Positions 26,791 to 36,120 are shown, numbered from the stretch's first letter. The stretch: 64,000 bases of DNA from Massilia violaceinigra (GCF_002752675.1 NZ_CP024609.1:23121-87120); one strand, 5' to 3'. Notes: generated by a model from the letters alone, not told the origin. Numbers and translations are program-made.

Positions 26791-27858
26791 CTACGGGTCG
26801 AGCCGATCCGGGCTGGGCCGATTCTCCAGCCGCGCCCTCGACAGCGCCACCGCCTCATTCAGCTTTTGCTCTAGCAATTGCCGGGACGGCAAGCCAGTCA
26901 GGTACTCGGCGACGTGAATGCCGCTTTGCCCCAGTTCCAGCAATTCTATCTGTTCACGGTTCTTGCCTGTGCAAAGGATAATGCCCAGTGGCGGCGCTTC
27001 GCCCGGCTCTTGTTCATGTTTGGCTAGCCACCGCAGATAGAGCTCCATCTGGCCTTTGTCGGCCGCCTTGAATTCGCCAAGCTTGAGTTCGATGGCGACC
27101 AGGCGCCGCAAGCGGCGGTTGTAGAACAGCAGGTCGATGTAAAAATCGTTGTTGTCGATTTGCAGCCGTTTTTGACGGGCGACAAAACTGAAGCCGGTTC
27201 CCAGCTCCAACAGGAAATTTTCCAGTTCGCGCAGGATGGCGTCTTCGAGATCTTTTTCAAGGTAGTGATCGCGCAACCCCAGAAAGTCCAGCACGTAGGG
27301 GTCCTTCAGCACGAGGTTCGGGCCGAGCACCCCCTTATCGCGCAAGGTCGCCAGTTCGCTCGTCAGCAATTCGTCGGGCTTGCGCGAAAGAGCCGTGCGC
27401 TCGAACAGCATGGAATCGAGCCGGCCCTGCAAGGTGCGCGTGCTCCAGCCCTCGTCGCGGCACATCTCCAGGTAGAACTCCCGCTTGAGGGGATCGTCGA
27501 TGTAGATCAGGCTGCGCAAATGGGTCCAGCTCAATTGTCTACTCAGTGCGTAGACAATCTCCTCGGCCTCGAACACCTCGCCAAAACGCAGCATGTGACG
27601 CAAGTTTTTGGCGCCGAAGCCGCGCCCGTGCTCAGCTTCCAATTGGCCCGCCAGCAATGCGACGATCTGTTCGCCGTAGCCTGCCCGTTCCCCTTGAAGC
27701 ACCTCGGCGCGTATGCGCCGGCCAATGCGCCAGTAAAGCATGGTCAGGGCCGAATTGACCGTACTGGCCAGTCCGGCCCGTGCCTCGCCGATCAGGACGC
27801 GGATGTCGCCGGCCAAGCCGGTTGTCACTGCTGCAGCTTGCATGTCTTGCGGTTCCAC
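26791..27858 (-). CDS. YhcG-type (DUF1016) PDDEXK nuclease
   Basis: A 355-residue protein with the two-part layout of the YhcG/DUF1016 family. The helical N-terminal half carries ALTMLYWRIGRRIRAEVLQG, GYGEQIVALLAGQL and the motif LSWTHLRSLIYIDDPLKREF. The C-terminal half is a PDDEXK-type nuclease domain with the core D-FYIDLLFYNRRLRRLVAIELKLG (the Asp and the E-x-K pair are present) and QMELYLRWLAKHEQEPGE. The length is normal, so it appears intact. Family members are often found beside restriction-modification and toxin loci and in defence islands, but their target is poorly known. No methylase or toxin partner is adjacent. Confidence 0.88.
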   Translation of the reverse strand: MEPQDMQAAAVTTGLAGDIRVLIGEARAGLASTVNSALTMLYWRIGRRIRAEVLQGERAGYGEQIVALLAGQLEAEHGRGFGAKNLRHMLRFGEVFEAEEIVYALSRQLSWTHLRSLIYIDDPLKREFYLEMCRDEGWSTRTLQGRLDSMLFERTALSRKPDELLTSELATLRDKGVLGPNLVLKDPYVLDFLGLRDHYLEKDLEDAILRELENFLLELGTGFSFVARQKRLQIDNNDFYIDLLFYNRRLRRLVAIELKLGEFKAADKGQMELYLRWLAKHEQEPGEAPPLGIILCTGKNREQIELLELGQSGIHVAEYLTGLPSRQLLEQKLNEAVALSRARLENRPSPDRLDP

Positions 27859-28468
27859 GAGCTCGCTCCTCGATATAGCGCGTTCAGCACAAACCTGTTG
27901 TCAATGACAATCATCATGCAATAACTCTACGCACCATGTAAAGCCTTAGGAAGGGTGTATGGCCCCATTTTCATGCGCGCACAGGTAACCGGCTAACAAA
28001 TATATTTGTTAGTCGATTGGTTGGGGGCGCCAACGGCAATCTCACGAGTTGCAGTGTTAATTGACTGATCAATAGTAGCCCAGTCGTTTTCGCTCAATTC
28101 GACTCGGGCCTGTGTTACTTGAGCGATTGATTCCCGAAAAATTTGATACTCATGTATTACCTGATCCGGACGAAATGATGTCATACGCGCCGTTCATCTC
28201 CATGAACGGCAGCTGCATTCGTATTACTGGTTGCATCCTGGCGTGGATGGGCAGTACTCAGCGCTTCTGCAATATTATCGAAACAGCCAGGGCGGCAAAG
28301 TCGACATGCCGCTCCATCACGACGAGTGCATCGCCGAGCTTGTTCAGCTTGGCTTCGCGCTCTTAGTCGGCAAACAGACTGGTCTTGATCATGAAAAATT
28401 ACGTCAGAGTCGAGGTACCGATATCATGCCAGATTCACGAGGGTTTTTCGAGGTGCCCGTACGTTGAA

Positions 28469-28604
28469 ATGCTGCTGACGAGTGGCGCCGTAGATCTGGT
28501 ATATGTCATTGGAAGCGAACCCGCGCCGTGGAGTGCTGGTTGTGGTGATTGTAGGGATGGTGGCGGTCAGCGTTGTGGGATGGCGCGCTTACGCGCCGCA
28601 ATAA
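28469..28604 (+). pseudogene. Degenerate, frameshifted copy of the small membrane gene
   Basis: From ATG 28469 the frame reads MLLTSGAVDLVYVIGSEPA, matching MLLTSGAAVDLVHAMEASPH of the intact copy. The similarity then continues in another frame as RGVLVVVIVGMVAVSVVGWR and ends at TAA 28602-28604, matching the membrane helix GVLFAVIVGTVVAGVVV. A single indel near 28527 separates the halves. Nucleotide identity is also visible over the first 40 bases. Confidence 0.65.
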
Positions 28605-28778
28605 TCCGCCGGCACCTTAAGAAAATAGATAGGGCTCCAAACATCAGGTTCTAACCGGCATCGCCGAGGCAAGGCGTGTTCTGTCGAGGCGGGGACAGGC
28701 CAACGCGCCTCCCAGCTCGCGCGTTCCGCGGCGCGGTGCATCGATACTGGGCACGCGGCCCTGTCGAATCAGCTACCT

Positions 28779-28934
28779 GTGGCGGTTGGCCAGGGCGTAT
28801 TGGTCTATCTGCTGGTCCAACAAACGAGGATCGCAGAAATGCGGCTGGTGGCCCCTGCACTTGTACAAGTCGCGAAGCGCCGGGTGGTCCGGCTGCAGCC
28901 GCCGCAAACGCTCGCCCCGTCGGGCATGGGTGGA
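28779..28934 (-). pseudogene. Short coding remnant, unknown family
   Basis: On the minus strand one frame between two stops reads ARRGERLRRLQPDHPALRDL, then YKCRGHQPHFCDPRLLDQQI and DQYALANRHR before TAG. The codons have the G/C-ending bias of real genes, but there is no start codon and the fragment is only about 50 codons. It is probably the 3' end of a lost gene. Confidence 0.3.
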
Positions 28935-29230
28935 TCAAAAGTAAGAGCGGATCAGACGCGCTGTGGGCCGCAACGCGACGACAGCTGTTTATTCCCCTGA
29001 GCGAGCGTCGAGTTATCCTGTCAGGCCCGCCGTTCTGCCCCACCCCATCCACAAAAAGCATTTCCATCGTGCGCTGGGCACAACCCGGCAAAAAATGGCA
29101 ACGAAGCAAAATGTCAACATATATAAGTTTCAATTAAACAACATTAATTTGCCATAATTGTTGTCGAATTTTAAAATTTGTTGAGGCAACATGAGATAAT
29201 TCTGCAACTTTAAAAAATCAAAGGTATGAC

Positions 29231-31939
29231 ATGGCTTTTCCCTTCGCAGGCGCACCGTTTTTATCGCGGCTATCGCCCCACCGCATTTTTTTCGTACTAA
29301 TCACGGCAATTTCCCTGTGTGTCACGCTCCCTGCGCGGGCCGCTGAGCCTACGCCTAGACCCGACACCTTTGGTCCGTATAAATATACTATTTTTGGCGG
29401 AAGTGAGGACCTGGATGAGGCGGGCGCAATCAAAACAGCGATCGCGCGTGTAAAAGCCCTGGACGTGAATAAAGACTATTGTAAAATAAATTTTGTGTCA
29501 CCCCCATCGTCAATTTACGGGGCTGAAATTGTAGATGCCGATGCAATGCGCGGCTATTCACACAAGTCGATATCCGCATACTACTATGGTGTGGTAAATG
29601 GCGTATGCGTCGAGACAATAAAATTAGAACCTAATCCCTTGCCTATGAAGCGCTGGCGATTGGTATGCCACGCAGCGAAAAACTATCGCTATTCCGCTGA
29701 GGAAGATAAATGCGTCTATTTCACACCTGAGTCAAACAAGGACGCGGACGGAAAAAATATTGGCATTGGATGTCCTGAAGCACCCGGACCGACCGTCGGC
29801 AAACCGATTCAGCCAGCCACAGGCAATATGTGGCACATCATCACGGATTACCAGGCCCCGCAGAGCGCGAGTAGCCTGACGCTGAGCCGTTTCTATAACA
29901 GTGCGCCCACCTATCCGGATCCCTACGTGGTTCGTGGCTTTGGCGTGCGCTGGACCCATTCGTATAACAAATCGCTCAGGCCTGAAAAACAATACTCTAA
30001 CGGAAGCACTTGCTGGCGTTCCCCGGTAGACGGCTCGTTCGATTGCTCGTCCGGTTTCCAGAGCGATGAGCCGATTCCAAGCAGGGTATCCGTCAGCCAT
30101 CCTGACGGCAGGCAAACGATGTTCACACGTTCCACCAATGGCAATTACACCAGTTCGCCCGACGTGTGCGACAGGCTGTCGCCAGTCATGGCGGGAGACA
30201 ATTTGGCCGTAAAAGAGTGGATACTCACCAGTGCACAGCATGACCGCACGGAACGTTTCGACGCTAAAGGTTTGCTGTTGTCCGTAACGGAACGCAGCGG
30301 GCTCAAGCAAGTATTCACGTATAGCGACGGCGTCAGTAATAACACTAGCGTCAGTCATTTTCCAGCAGCCGCACCCGCTTGTGCCAACGTGCATCCGGAT
30401 GACGTACTTCCGGCCGGCCGCCTGCTTTGTGTGACGAACAACTGGGGACGCCAGCTCCAGTTCAGGTATGACGTGAAAGGCCGCATTGCCGAAATGATCG
30501 ATCCTGCGGGTAAGTCCACGCTCTACGAATATGACGGCGCATCGGGTGGCTGCATTCCAGGCAATGAAGCCAGCGTCGCCTGCAAGGCAAACAATCTGAC
30601 CAAGGTGACTTACCCTGACGGAAAAAGCCAGACGTACTGGTATAACGAGGCAAGCAAAATCCAGATCAATGACGACGCGGAATGCAAATTGCTGACCAAA
30701 ACAACCGGAAATGGTTTTGGCCCCACGGCTTTCAGAAACCTGATGACTGGCCTGGTCGATGAAAATGAAGATCGCCACATCAGCTGGACGTACGACTGCG
30801 CCGGGCGGGCGACGTCCTCGCAACTCGGCGAAGACATCGACAAGGTCACGGTCGCCTATGTCGCTAAGCCTGATACAGGGGGGCCGCCATTGGCAATTGT
30901 GACCCACTATGTGGGGCCGAAGGAAAAACCGGTGACGTCGGTGAGCTACTTTGAAAAGGATTATGTGCAAGGGGTTGCTAAAACTACCAACATTTACGCA
31001 CCCTGCGTGGAGTGCGGCTCGATCGCCCAACGTAAATATGACGCCATCGGCAATGTCACCATGACGAAGGATTTCAACGGCAACTACAGCTGCTTCCAAT
31101 ATGAGGCCGGGCGCAATCTGGAAACGGCGCGGGTCGAAGGCGCGTCAACTGCCGATTGTACGTCGCTGCTGGCCGCGCAGACACTTGCTTCGCCAGCACG
31201 TAAAACCACGACCAAATGGCACGCGGAATTCCGCCTGCCGGAGACCATCGCCGAACCCAAGCGTATTACGAAATACCAGTACGACTTCAAAACCGGCAAT
31301 ATAACCAAGACCGAGCAGGCCACCACCGACCTGACGGGCGCGCAGGGAGTGAACGCGCCTCTGACGGGAAGCGTCCGGAAATGGGCATACGCATACGATA
31401 AAGGGCAATTGACAACCGTGACCGGTCCGCGTAGCGACATCGTCGACGTCACCAAGTACGGCTATGACTCGAAGACGGGCGACTTGATCACAGTAACGAA
31501 CGCCGTCGGCAAAGCGACGACTTACGGGAGCTATGACGACCATGGCCGGGTTCACACGATTCGCGCGCCTGACGGCGTTACGACAGAGCTGGCTTACACC
31601 GAGCGCGGATGGGTCAAGTCGAAAATCGTATCAAGCGGCATAGACGCAAATAAGCCCCCACAGACGACCACATACGCCTACACGCCGTCAGGTCAGATCG
31701 AGATGGTCACGTTTCCCGACAACAGCGTGACGAAGTATACCTACGATGCGGCGCACCGGCTCACTTCGGTCGTCAGCGGCCGTGACGAGAGCCTCGAAAG
31801 CATCATTTATACACTCGACCTCACCGGCAACAGGATCAAGGAAGAAGTGCGCGACCACAAAGGCAACCTTGTGCGCCAGATTACCCGTACCTATGACAAA
31901 ACCGGCCGTCTGACGAGCCAAACCGGAGCTGCACGATGA
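29231..31939 (+). CDS. Exported Rhs-repeat protein, N-terminal part of a split Rhs
   Basis: A 902-residue protein with a signal peptide (hydrophobic FFVLITAISLCVTLPARA, cleavage likely near residue 38). Next come a region of about 150 residues unique to this protein, a DUF6531-like segment (PIQPATGNMWHIITDYQAP, about 196-214), and many YD/RHS repeats (YDVKGRIAEMIDPAGKSTLY, YDAAHRLTSV). It lacks the hyperconserved Rhs core and toxin tip. The next gene overlaps it by ATGA and carries them, so the pair together equals one Rhs shell plus tip. Rhs repeats form a beta-cocoon that encloses a toxin. A Sec-type signal on an Rhs component points to periplasmic or outer-surface routing rather than a T6SS-loaded cytoplasmic effector. 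Confidence 0.85.
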   Translation: MAFPFAGAPFLSRLSPHRIFFVLITAISLCVTLPARAAEPTPRPDTFGPYKYTIFGGSEDLDEAGAIKTAIARVKALDVNKDYCKINFVSPPSSIYGAEIVDADAMRGYSHKSISAYYYGVVNGVCVETIKLEPNPLPMKRWRLVCHAAKNYRYSAEEDKCVYFTPESNKDADGKNIGIGCPEAPGPTVGKPIQPATGNMWHIITDYQAPQSASSLTLSRFYNSAPTYPDPYVVRGFGVRWTHSYNKSLRPEKQYSNGSTCWRSPVDGSFDCSSGFQSDEPIPSRVSVSHPDGRQTMFTRSTNGNYTSSPDVCDRLSPVMAGDNLAVKEWILTSAQHDRTERFDAKGLLLSVTERSGLKQVFTYSDGVSNNTSVSHFPAAAPACANVHPDDVLPAGRLLCVTNNWGRQLQFRYDVKGRIAEMIDPAGKSTLYEYDGASGGCIPGNEASVACKANNLTKVTYPDGKSQTYWYNEASKIQINDDAECKLLTKTTGNGFGPTAFRNLMTGLVDENEDRHISWTYDCAGRATSSQLGEDIDKVTVAYVAKPDTGGPPLAIVTHYVGPKEKPVTSVSYFEKDYVQGVAKTTNIYAPCVECGSIAQRKYDAIGNVTMTKDFNGNYSCFQYEAGRNLETARVEGASTADCTSLLAAQTLASPARKTTTKWHAEFRLPETIAEPKRITKYQYDFKTGNITKTEQATTDLTGAQGVNAPLTGSVRKWAYAYDKGQLTTVTGPRSDIVDVTKYGYDSKTGDLITVTNAVGKATTYGSYDDHGRVHTIRAPDGVTTELAYTERGWVKSKIVSSGIDANKPPQTTTYAYTPSGQIEMVTFPDNSVTKYTYDAAHRLTSVVSGRDESLESIIYTLDLTGNRIKEEVRDHKGNLVRQITRTYDKTGRLTSQTGAAR

Positions 31940-34335
31940 CCCGCCGTATTTTCAGCCGTTTGACTTCCGGCGCATTGATTGTTGTGATGACGTATACCCC
32001 GCTGCTGGGTGCCTATACCGGCACCGTCGCATCGGCGCAGTCGGTGCCGGAAGCGGCCACCAGTTACAAGTACGACCTTGTCGGCAATCTGAAGGAAATT
32101 ACCGACCCGCTGGGACGGGTGACGAACCTCACCTACGATCCACTCGACCGTGTAAAACAGGTGGAACAGCCGCTGACTAACGGCGCCCGCCCGACCATCA
32201 AGTATGGTTACGACGGCATCGACCAAGTCGCGACGGTGACCGATCCGCGTAACCTGGAGACGCGTTATGGCGTTGACGGACTGGGTAACCGCAACGAGCT
32301 GGGAAGCCCCGACACGGGCCTGACCAAGTCAACCTACGATGCCGCCGGCAACCTGAAAACGCGCATCGACGGCCGCGGTAAGACGAATACCTATTTTTAT
32401 GATGCGCTCAACCGCCTGACCCGGATCGACTATACGGGCACCGTCGGAACCACGTTCGAGTACGACGGCGACGCCAAGCTGACACCGACTGCCGCTGGCA
32501 AAATAACGCGGATGACGGATGAATCGGGTTATACGACCTATACCTATGACGCATTCGGGCGGCTAGCGACCAAAGCCCAGACCACGACCGGCTTGGGGAC
32601 CTACACCAACACGCATACGCTTGCCTATGAGTACGATGCGGCCGGCCGGCTGGCGAGCGTGACCTACCCGAGCGGGAACCGCGTTAACTATGGCTACAAC
32701 CCTGCGGGCCAGGTCGCCAGCATCACGCTGAACCCAGTGGCAGCCAATGGTACCGGCACCAACATCAACATCAACAGCAGTATTGTTTTGCTGAACAATA
32801 TCACCTACTCACCGTTTGGCGGCACCACCGGCTGGACATGGGGCAATAGCGTTCCAGCAAACCAGTACGCGCATGTGCGCACCTACGACCTCGATGGCCG
32901 GATCAGCAGCTATACGATGGGAAGCCCTTCGGCGAACGGCGTTGTACGCACGGTCAATTACGACGCCGCCAGCCGCATCAAGGGATACACCCATACTGGT
33001 ACAGGAACGGCGCCCAGCCCTGCCAGCTTGAACCAGACCTTTGGCTACGACGAGTTGAATCGCCTGACCAGCTACAATGGCAACGGCACCAGCCAGACCT
33101 ACGCCTACGACGCCAGCGGTAACCGCGTCAAGGCTGGGTTCGGAGCGAACAGCTACACGAACACCATCGACCCGCTCAGCAACAAGCTGAGCGCGACCAC
33201 CGGCCCGGGGCCGGCAAAGACGAATCTCTATAACGGCGCGGGTGATCTGATGACGGGTGGCACGCACGTCGTCACCTATAGCGGCCGGGGCCGCCCGTAC
33301 AGGAACGAGAATGGTGCCGTCACCACCCACCAGCTGTTCAACGGCCTGGATCAGCGTGTATTCCAGACTTACGGTGGTGGTATATTCGTCTATGACGAGC
33401 AAGGACAGTTGGTAGGTGAGTACAGCTATCTCAACGGCAAGGCGATGCGCGAGACGGTGTACCTGGGCAATCTGCCGGTGGCAGTGCTGACGCAGACAGT
33501 GACAGGAACGGCACCTGCCCAAAGCACGGCGATTAACGTGTTCCATATTCATCCGGATCATTTGGGATCGCCACGGATGATCACGCGCACGCTCGACAAC
33601 AAGATTGTCTGGCGCTGGGACAACGGTGATCCGTTCGGGCTGACACCGCCGACCGAATATTTCAACGGATCAGGTACCTTTACATTTAACTTGCGCATGC
33701 CAGGCCAGTACTACGACCGAAGCACGAATCTGTTTCACAACTACCACAGGGACTATGATCCGCAGACGGGACGGTACATCCAAAGCGATCCGATCGGACT
33801 GGCGGGCGGCATTAATACCTATGCCTATGTCGGCGGAAATCCCGTATCGTCAATCGATCCTGCCGGGCTAGCTGACTACACGTACGACTTTTCGATTTAT
33901 TCCAAGCAGAACCCTGTCCTGCAGCTATGGAACGTGACCGCAGAGAAGCTCGCTGACACGCTCCGTGGGCCCGACTATGTATCGGCGTCGGCGAACTTGT
34001 ATATTGTGTCTGGTGGGGTAGCGATGAATCTCCATAATGGTAATGTCTATGCGCAAGGTAGCCTGTTAAGGAGCTATCCTGCGCCAAGTGGTAAGCTGGG
34101 ATTCTGCGCAGTAGCGGGGAGCATCGTTGGATCTGGTGTGGACGGAGCCCAGACCGATTCGTTTTTAGGCGGGGCCGGCAATCAGATCGGCTATTTTGCT
34201 CCGGTTGGGACTCCTTTTATTGGAGTGGGCGGAGGGATGAGTCACGCCTATGGCGGTGCTTATTCTTTCGAGTATGGTGTTGGCACTCCAGGCGCTAGCG
34301 TTTCGCCAGCGACATATGGCTGGGTAAAAAAATGA
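31936..34335 (+). CDS. Exported Rhs protein with core and variable C-terminal tip
   Basis: A 799-residue protein starting in ATGA overlap with the previous gene and having its own signal peptide-like start (LTSGALIVVMTYTPLLGAYT). RHS repeats fill residues 35-530. The hyperconserved core is complete: HIHPDHLGSPRMITR (about 537), YDRSTNLFHNYHRDYDPQTG (about 594) and RYIQSDPIGLAGGINTYAYV (about 614). After DPAGL (about 645) comes a variable tip of about 155 residues, Gly/Ser/Ala-rich and beta-like (SASANLYIVSGGVAMNLHNG, GGGMSHAYGGAYSFEYGVG). By family rule this tip is the toxin or effector. I cannot name its class; its composition hints at membrane action. Confidence 0.85.
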   Translation: MTRRIFSRLTSGALIVVMTYTPLLGAYTGTVASAQSVPEAATSYKYDLVGNLKEITDPLGRVTNLTYDPLDRVKQVEQPLTNGARPTIKYGYDGIDQVATVTDPRNLETRYGVDGLGNRNELGSPDTGLTKSTYDAAGNLKTRIDGRGKTNTYFYDALNRLTRIDYTGTVGTTFEYDGDAKLTPTAAGKITRMTDESGYTTYTYDAFGRLATKAQTTTGLGTYTNTHTLAYEYDAAGRLASVTYPSGNRVNYGYNPAGQVASITLNPVAANGTGTNININSSIVLLNNITYSPFGGTTGWTWGNSVPANQYAHVRTYDLDGRISSYTMGSPSANGVVRTVNYDAASRIKGYTHTGTGTAPSPASLNQTFGYDELNRLTSYNGNGTSQTYAYDASGNRVKAGFGANSYTNTIDPLSNKLSATTGPGPAKTNLYNGAGDLMTGGTHVVTYSGRGRPYRNENGAVTTHQLFNGLDQRVFQTYGGGIFVYDEQGQLVGEYSYLNGKAMRETVYLGNLPVAVLTQTVTGTAPAQSTAINVFHIHPDHLGSPRMITRTLDNKIVWRWDNGDPFGLTPPTEYFNGSGTFTFNLRMPGQYYDRSTNLFHNYHRDYDPQTGRYIQSDPIGLAGGINTYAYVGGNPVSSIDPAGLADYTYDFSIYSKQNPVLQLWNVTAEKLADTLRGPDYVSASANLYIVSGGVAMNLHNGNVYAQGSLLRSYPAPSGKLGFCAVAGSIVGSGVDGAQTDSFLGGAGNQIGYFAPVGTPFIGVGGGMSHAYGGAYSFEYGVGTPGASVSPATYGWVKK

Positions 34336-34484
34336 AAAAAACGTGGCGGCAATTGGTAAAAGAATCGTTGACGAAAACCCGTGACGAGAGATATGCCGAA
34401 ATGTCCAGAAATGAAAAAATCGGATATTGGATTTTCGGTTTTGTAGTGTTCATCATAATGCTGCTAATATGGAACTCAGCCTAG
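34332..34484 (+). CDS. 50-residue membrane protein, candidate Rhs immunity partner
   Basis: The ATG at 34332 overlaps the Rhs stop (ATGA), the same coupling as between the two Rhs genes. The product has a basic N-terminus (MKKTWRQLVKESLTKTRDER) and one C-terminal helix (IGYWIFGFVVFIIMLLIW). Genes directly after Rhs tips usually encode the cognate immunity protein; this one is very short, so it is either a membrane-type immunity protein or a truncated one. The IS6-family element begins 17 bases after its stop. Confidence 0.55.
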   Translation: MKKTWRQLVKESLTKTRDERYAEMSRNEKIGYWIFGFVVFIIMLLIWNSA

Positions 34485-34500
34485 GGCAGCACTGATTTAT

Positions 34501-35324
34501 GGTTCTGTCGCATTAGCGAACGTCGGCGGGGCAATCATGTAAACTGCGGCGCCCGAACCCAGGACGAATCGACATGCTCAATTTCAAAGGGATGCGCTTT
34601 CCTATCGATGTGATCCTCGTCTGCCTCCGCTGGTATGCCGGCTATCCGCTGCGCTACCGGCACCTCGAGGAAATGATGGAAGAGCGCGGCATGTCGCTCG
34701 ACCATTCGTCAATTAACCGGTGGGCGATTCGCTTCCTGCCGCTCATCGAGAAGATGGCCTGGAAACACAAGCGCCCGGTCGGCTGCAGCTGGCACATGGA
34801 TGAGACCTACATCAAGGTCAAGGGCGTCTGGAAATACCTCTACCGCGCAGTCGACAATCAGGGCAAGACCGTCGACTTCTTGCTGGCGGCCAAGCGCGAC
34901 ATGGCCGCAGCGAAGCGCTTCTTCGACAAGGCCATCGGTGCGAACGGCGATCCGGATAAGATCGCGATGAACAAGAGCGGCGCCAACAAGGCGGCGATCG
35001 ATGCGATCAACGCCGGCCGCGACGTCCCGATCGTAGTACGCCAGGTCAAATACCTCAACAACATTGTCGAGCAGGACTATCGCGCCATCGAGCGGGTGAC
35101 CAAGCCCATGCTCAACTTCAAATCGGTCCGGTCCGCCGGCACGGTGCTCGCTGGAATCGAGCTGATGCACATGATCCGCAAGGGTCAGTTCGAGATCGAC
35201 GACGCCGATGCGATGTCGTTCGCCGAACAATTTTTTACGCTGACAGGGCCGGTCCGTCCAGTTTGAGGCCCACAGTGCCGTTCCAGGGAAAATTCCATCG
35301 TTTGATCAACAATGCGACAGAACC
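34501..35324 (+). mobile_element. IS6-family insertion sequence
   Basis: 824 bp bounded by 14-bp perfect inverted repeats (GGTTCTGTCGCATT at 34501-34514, its complement at 35311-35324), with one transposase gene filling it. The flanking 8-mers (TGATTTAT left, GATTACAT right) differ, so no target duplication remains. The right end abuts a copy of the GATTA-type repeat that precedes the HTH genes. Confidence 0.9.
34574..35266 (+). CDS. IS6-family transposase with a Asp-to-Asn change in the DDE triad
   Basis: 230 residues, full length for the family. The first catalytic Asp (D76 in HMDETYIKVKG) and the Glu (E166 in NIVEQDYRAIERVTKPM) are present. The second position, normally Asp in the motif DKSGAN, is Asn133 here (KIAMNKSGAN), from one GAC to AAC change. 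This should abolish strand transfer. IS6 elements move by copy-in and cointegrate formation, so this copy could now move only with help in trans. Confidence 0.92.
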   Translation: MLNFKGMRFPIDVILVCLRWYAGYPLRYRHLEEMMEERGMSLDHSSINRWAIRFLPLIEKMAWKHKRPVGCSWHMDETYIKVKGVWKYLYRAVDNQGKTVDFLLAAKRDMAAAKRFFDKAIGANGDPDKIAMNKSGANKAAIDAINAGRDVPIVVRQVKYLNNIVEQDYRAIERVTKPMLNFKSVRSAGTVLAGIELMHMIRKGQFEIDDADAMSFAEQFFTLTGPVRPV

Positions 35325-35374
35325 GATTACATTCCTAGTGCGGCGCCAGGTACCGATGAGTTCTATACTAGGAA

Positions 35375-35386
35375 TTTACGCGTAAA
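35375..35386. promoter_or_regulatory. Palindrome and promoter of HTH gene copy 1
   Basis: TTTACGCGTAAA, a perfect palindrome 10 bases before the start, with TATACT (35364-35369) as a possible -10 box just upstream. The same palindrome precedes copy 2 at 38271-38282. The placement suggests autoregulation by the HTH product. Confidence 0.5.
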
Positions 35387-35826
35387 AATTTCTATAATGA
35401 AAAGTCTTACCGCCGAGGACGAGCGAACGCTGTTCGGGCAACGCCTGGTTAGCGCCATGAAGTCCGTAGAAATATGCTGCTCTCCCACACAAGTTGCCCG
35501 CGGCTTTAATCTTCGAGCTAGCGGGGCGACAGTCACGTCGCACGCAGCGCGTAAATGGTTGTTGGGTCAAGCCATCCCGACTCAGGGCAACATACAAGTG
35601 TTAGCGGATTGGACGGGAGTGAATGCGGCCTGGCTTAGATTTGGCGAAGGGGAACGGTGCCGAAGTATTTCGGCGATGTCGCCAGACTCCCCTACGGATG
35701 CGCGCATGGTTAGCATGGTCAATGATCTACGGTCTTTGCCGCAGCAAAGTAAGCGTCCGGCCCCTCCACCTATGAATTCCTGATCGCCCAAGCCAAACTA
35801 TCCGCTCATTCTTTCAGGAGGTGATA

Positions 35827-36120
35827 GTGTCAAATTCGGAACGTGAGAAGGTATGGGAAGAGCGCGTCGCGCAGTGGCAGGCCAGCGGCCTTTCGCAGCG
35901 GGCCTACGCAATCGAGCAAGGCTTTCCGGTACGCCAGGTTGGCTACTGGGTACGGCGTTTGACCAAGCGGGAAGCGATGCCTACACTGCTCCCGGTGCGG
36001 GTGGCACAGGCGGGTCCGGTGGCGGTTGCGATCAGCTTGCGCAACGAGCACGGTTGGACCTTGAGCTTGCCGACCGATATGCGGGCCAGTTGGCTGGCGG
36101 AATTGATGCGTGCGTTGTGA
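35827..36120 (+). CDS. tnpA: IS66 TnpA-like accessory protein
   Basis: 97 residues from the GTG at 35827, chosen because AGGAGG (35815-35820) lies six bases upstream; an in-frame GTG at 35821 is too close to it. The helix-turn-helix-like start (WQASGLSQRAYAIEQGFPVR) is typical of the first IS66 protein. Its TGA overlaps the ATG of tnpB. Confidence 0.9.
   Translation: MSNSEREKVWEERVAQWQASGLSQRAYAIEQGFPVRQVGYWVRRLTKREAMPTLLPVRVAQAGPVAVAISLRNEHGWTLSLPTDMRASWLAELMRAL

Larger units (their letters stand above)
27859..29230. other. Gene-poor, decayed stretch
   Basis: About 1.4 kb with no intact gene that I can support. It contains a frameshifted copy of the small membrane gene (28469-28604) and a short minus-strand coding remnant (28779-28934). 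The last 120 bases before the Rhs gene are AT-rich and probably carry its promoter. The long open frames around 28651-29137 are GC shadows. Confidence 0.6.

Noticed and set aside
28651-29137. Overlapping open frames of about 155 codons on both strands
   Set aside because: Pro/Arg/Gly-rich, no ribosome binding site, no motif; the region appears decayed.
32809-33561. Minus-strand open frame of 250 codons inside the Rhs gene
   Set aside because: It is opposite the conserved Rhs repeats and core; composition is that of a shadow.
34493-35332. Target duplication of the IS6-family element
   Set aside because: The flanking octamers TGATTTAT and GATTACAT share only partial similarity and do not form a direct repeat.
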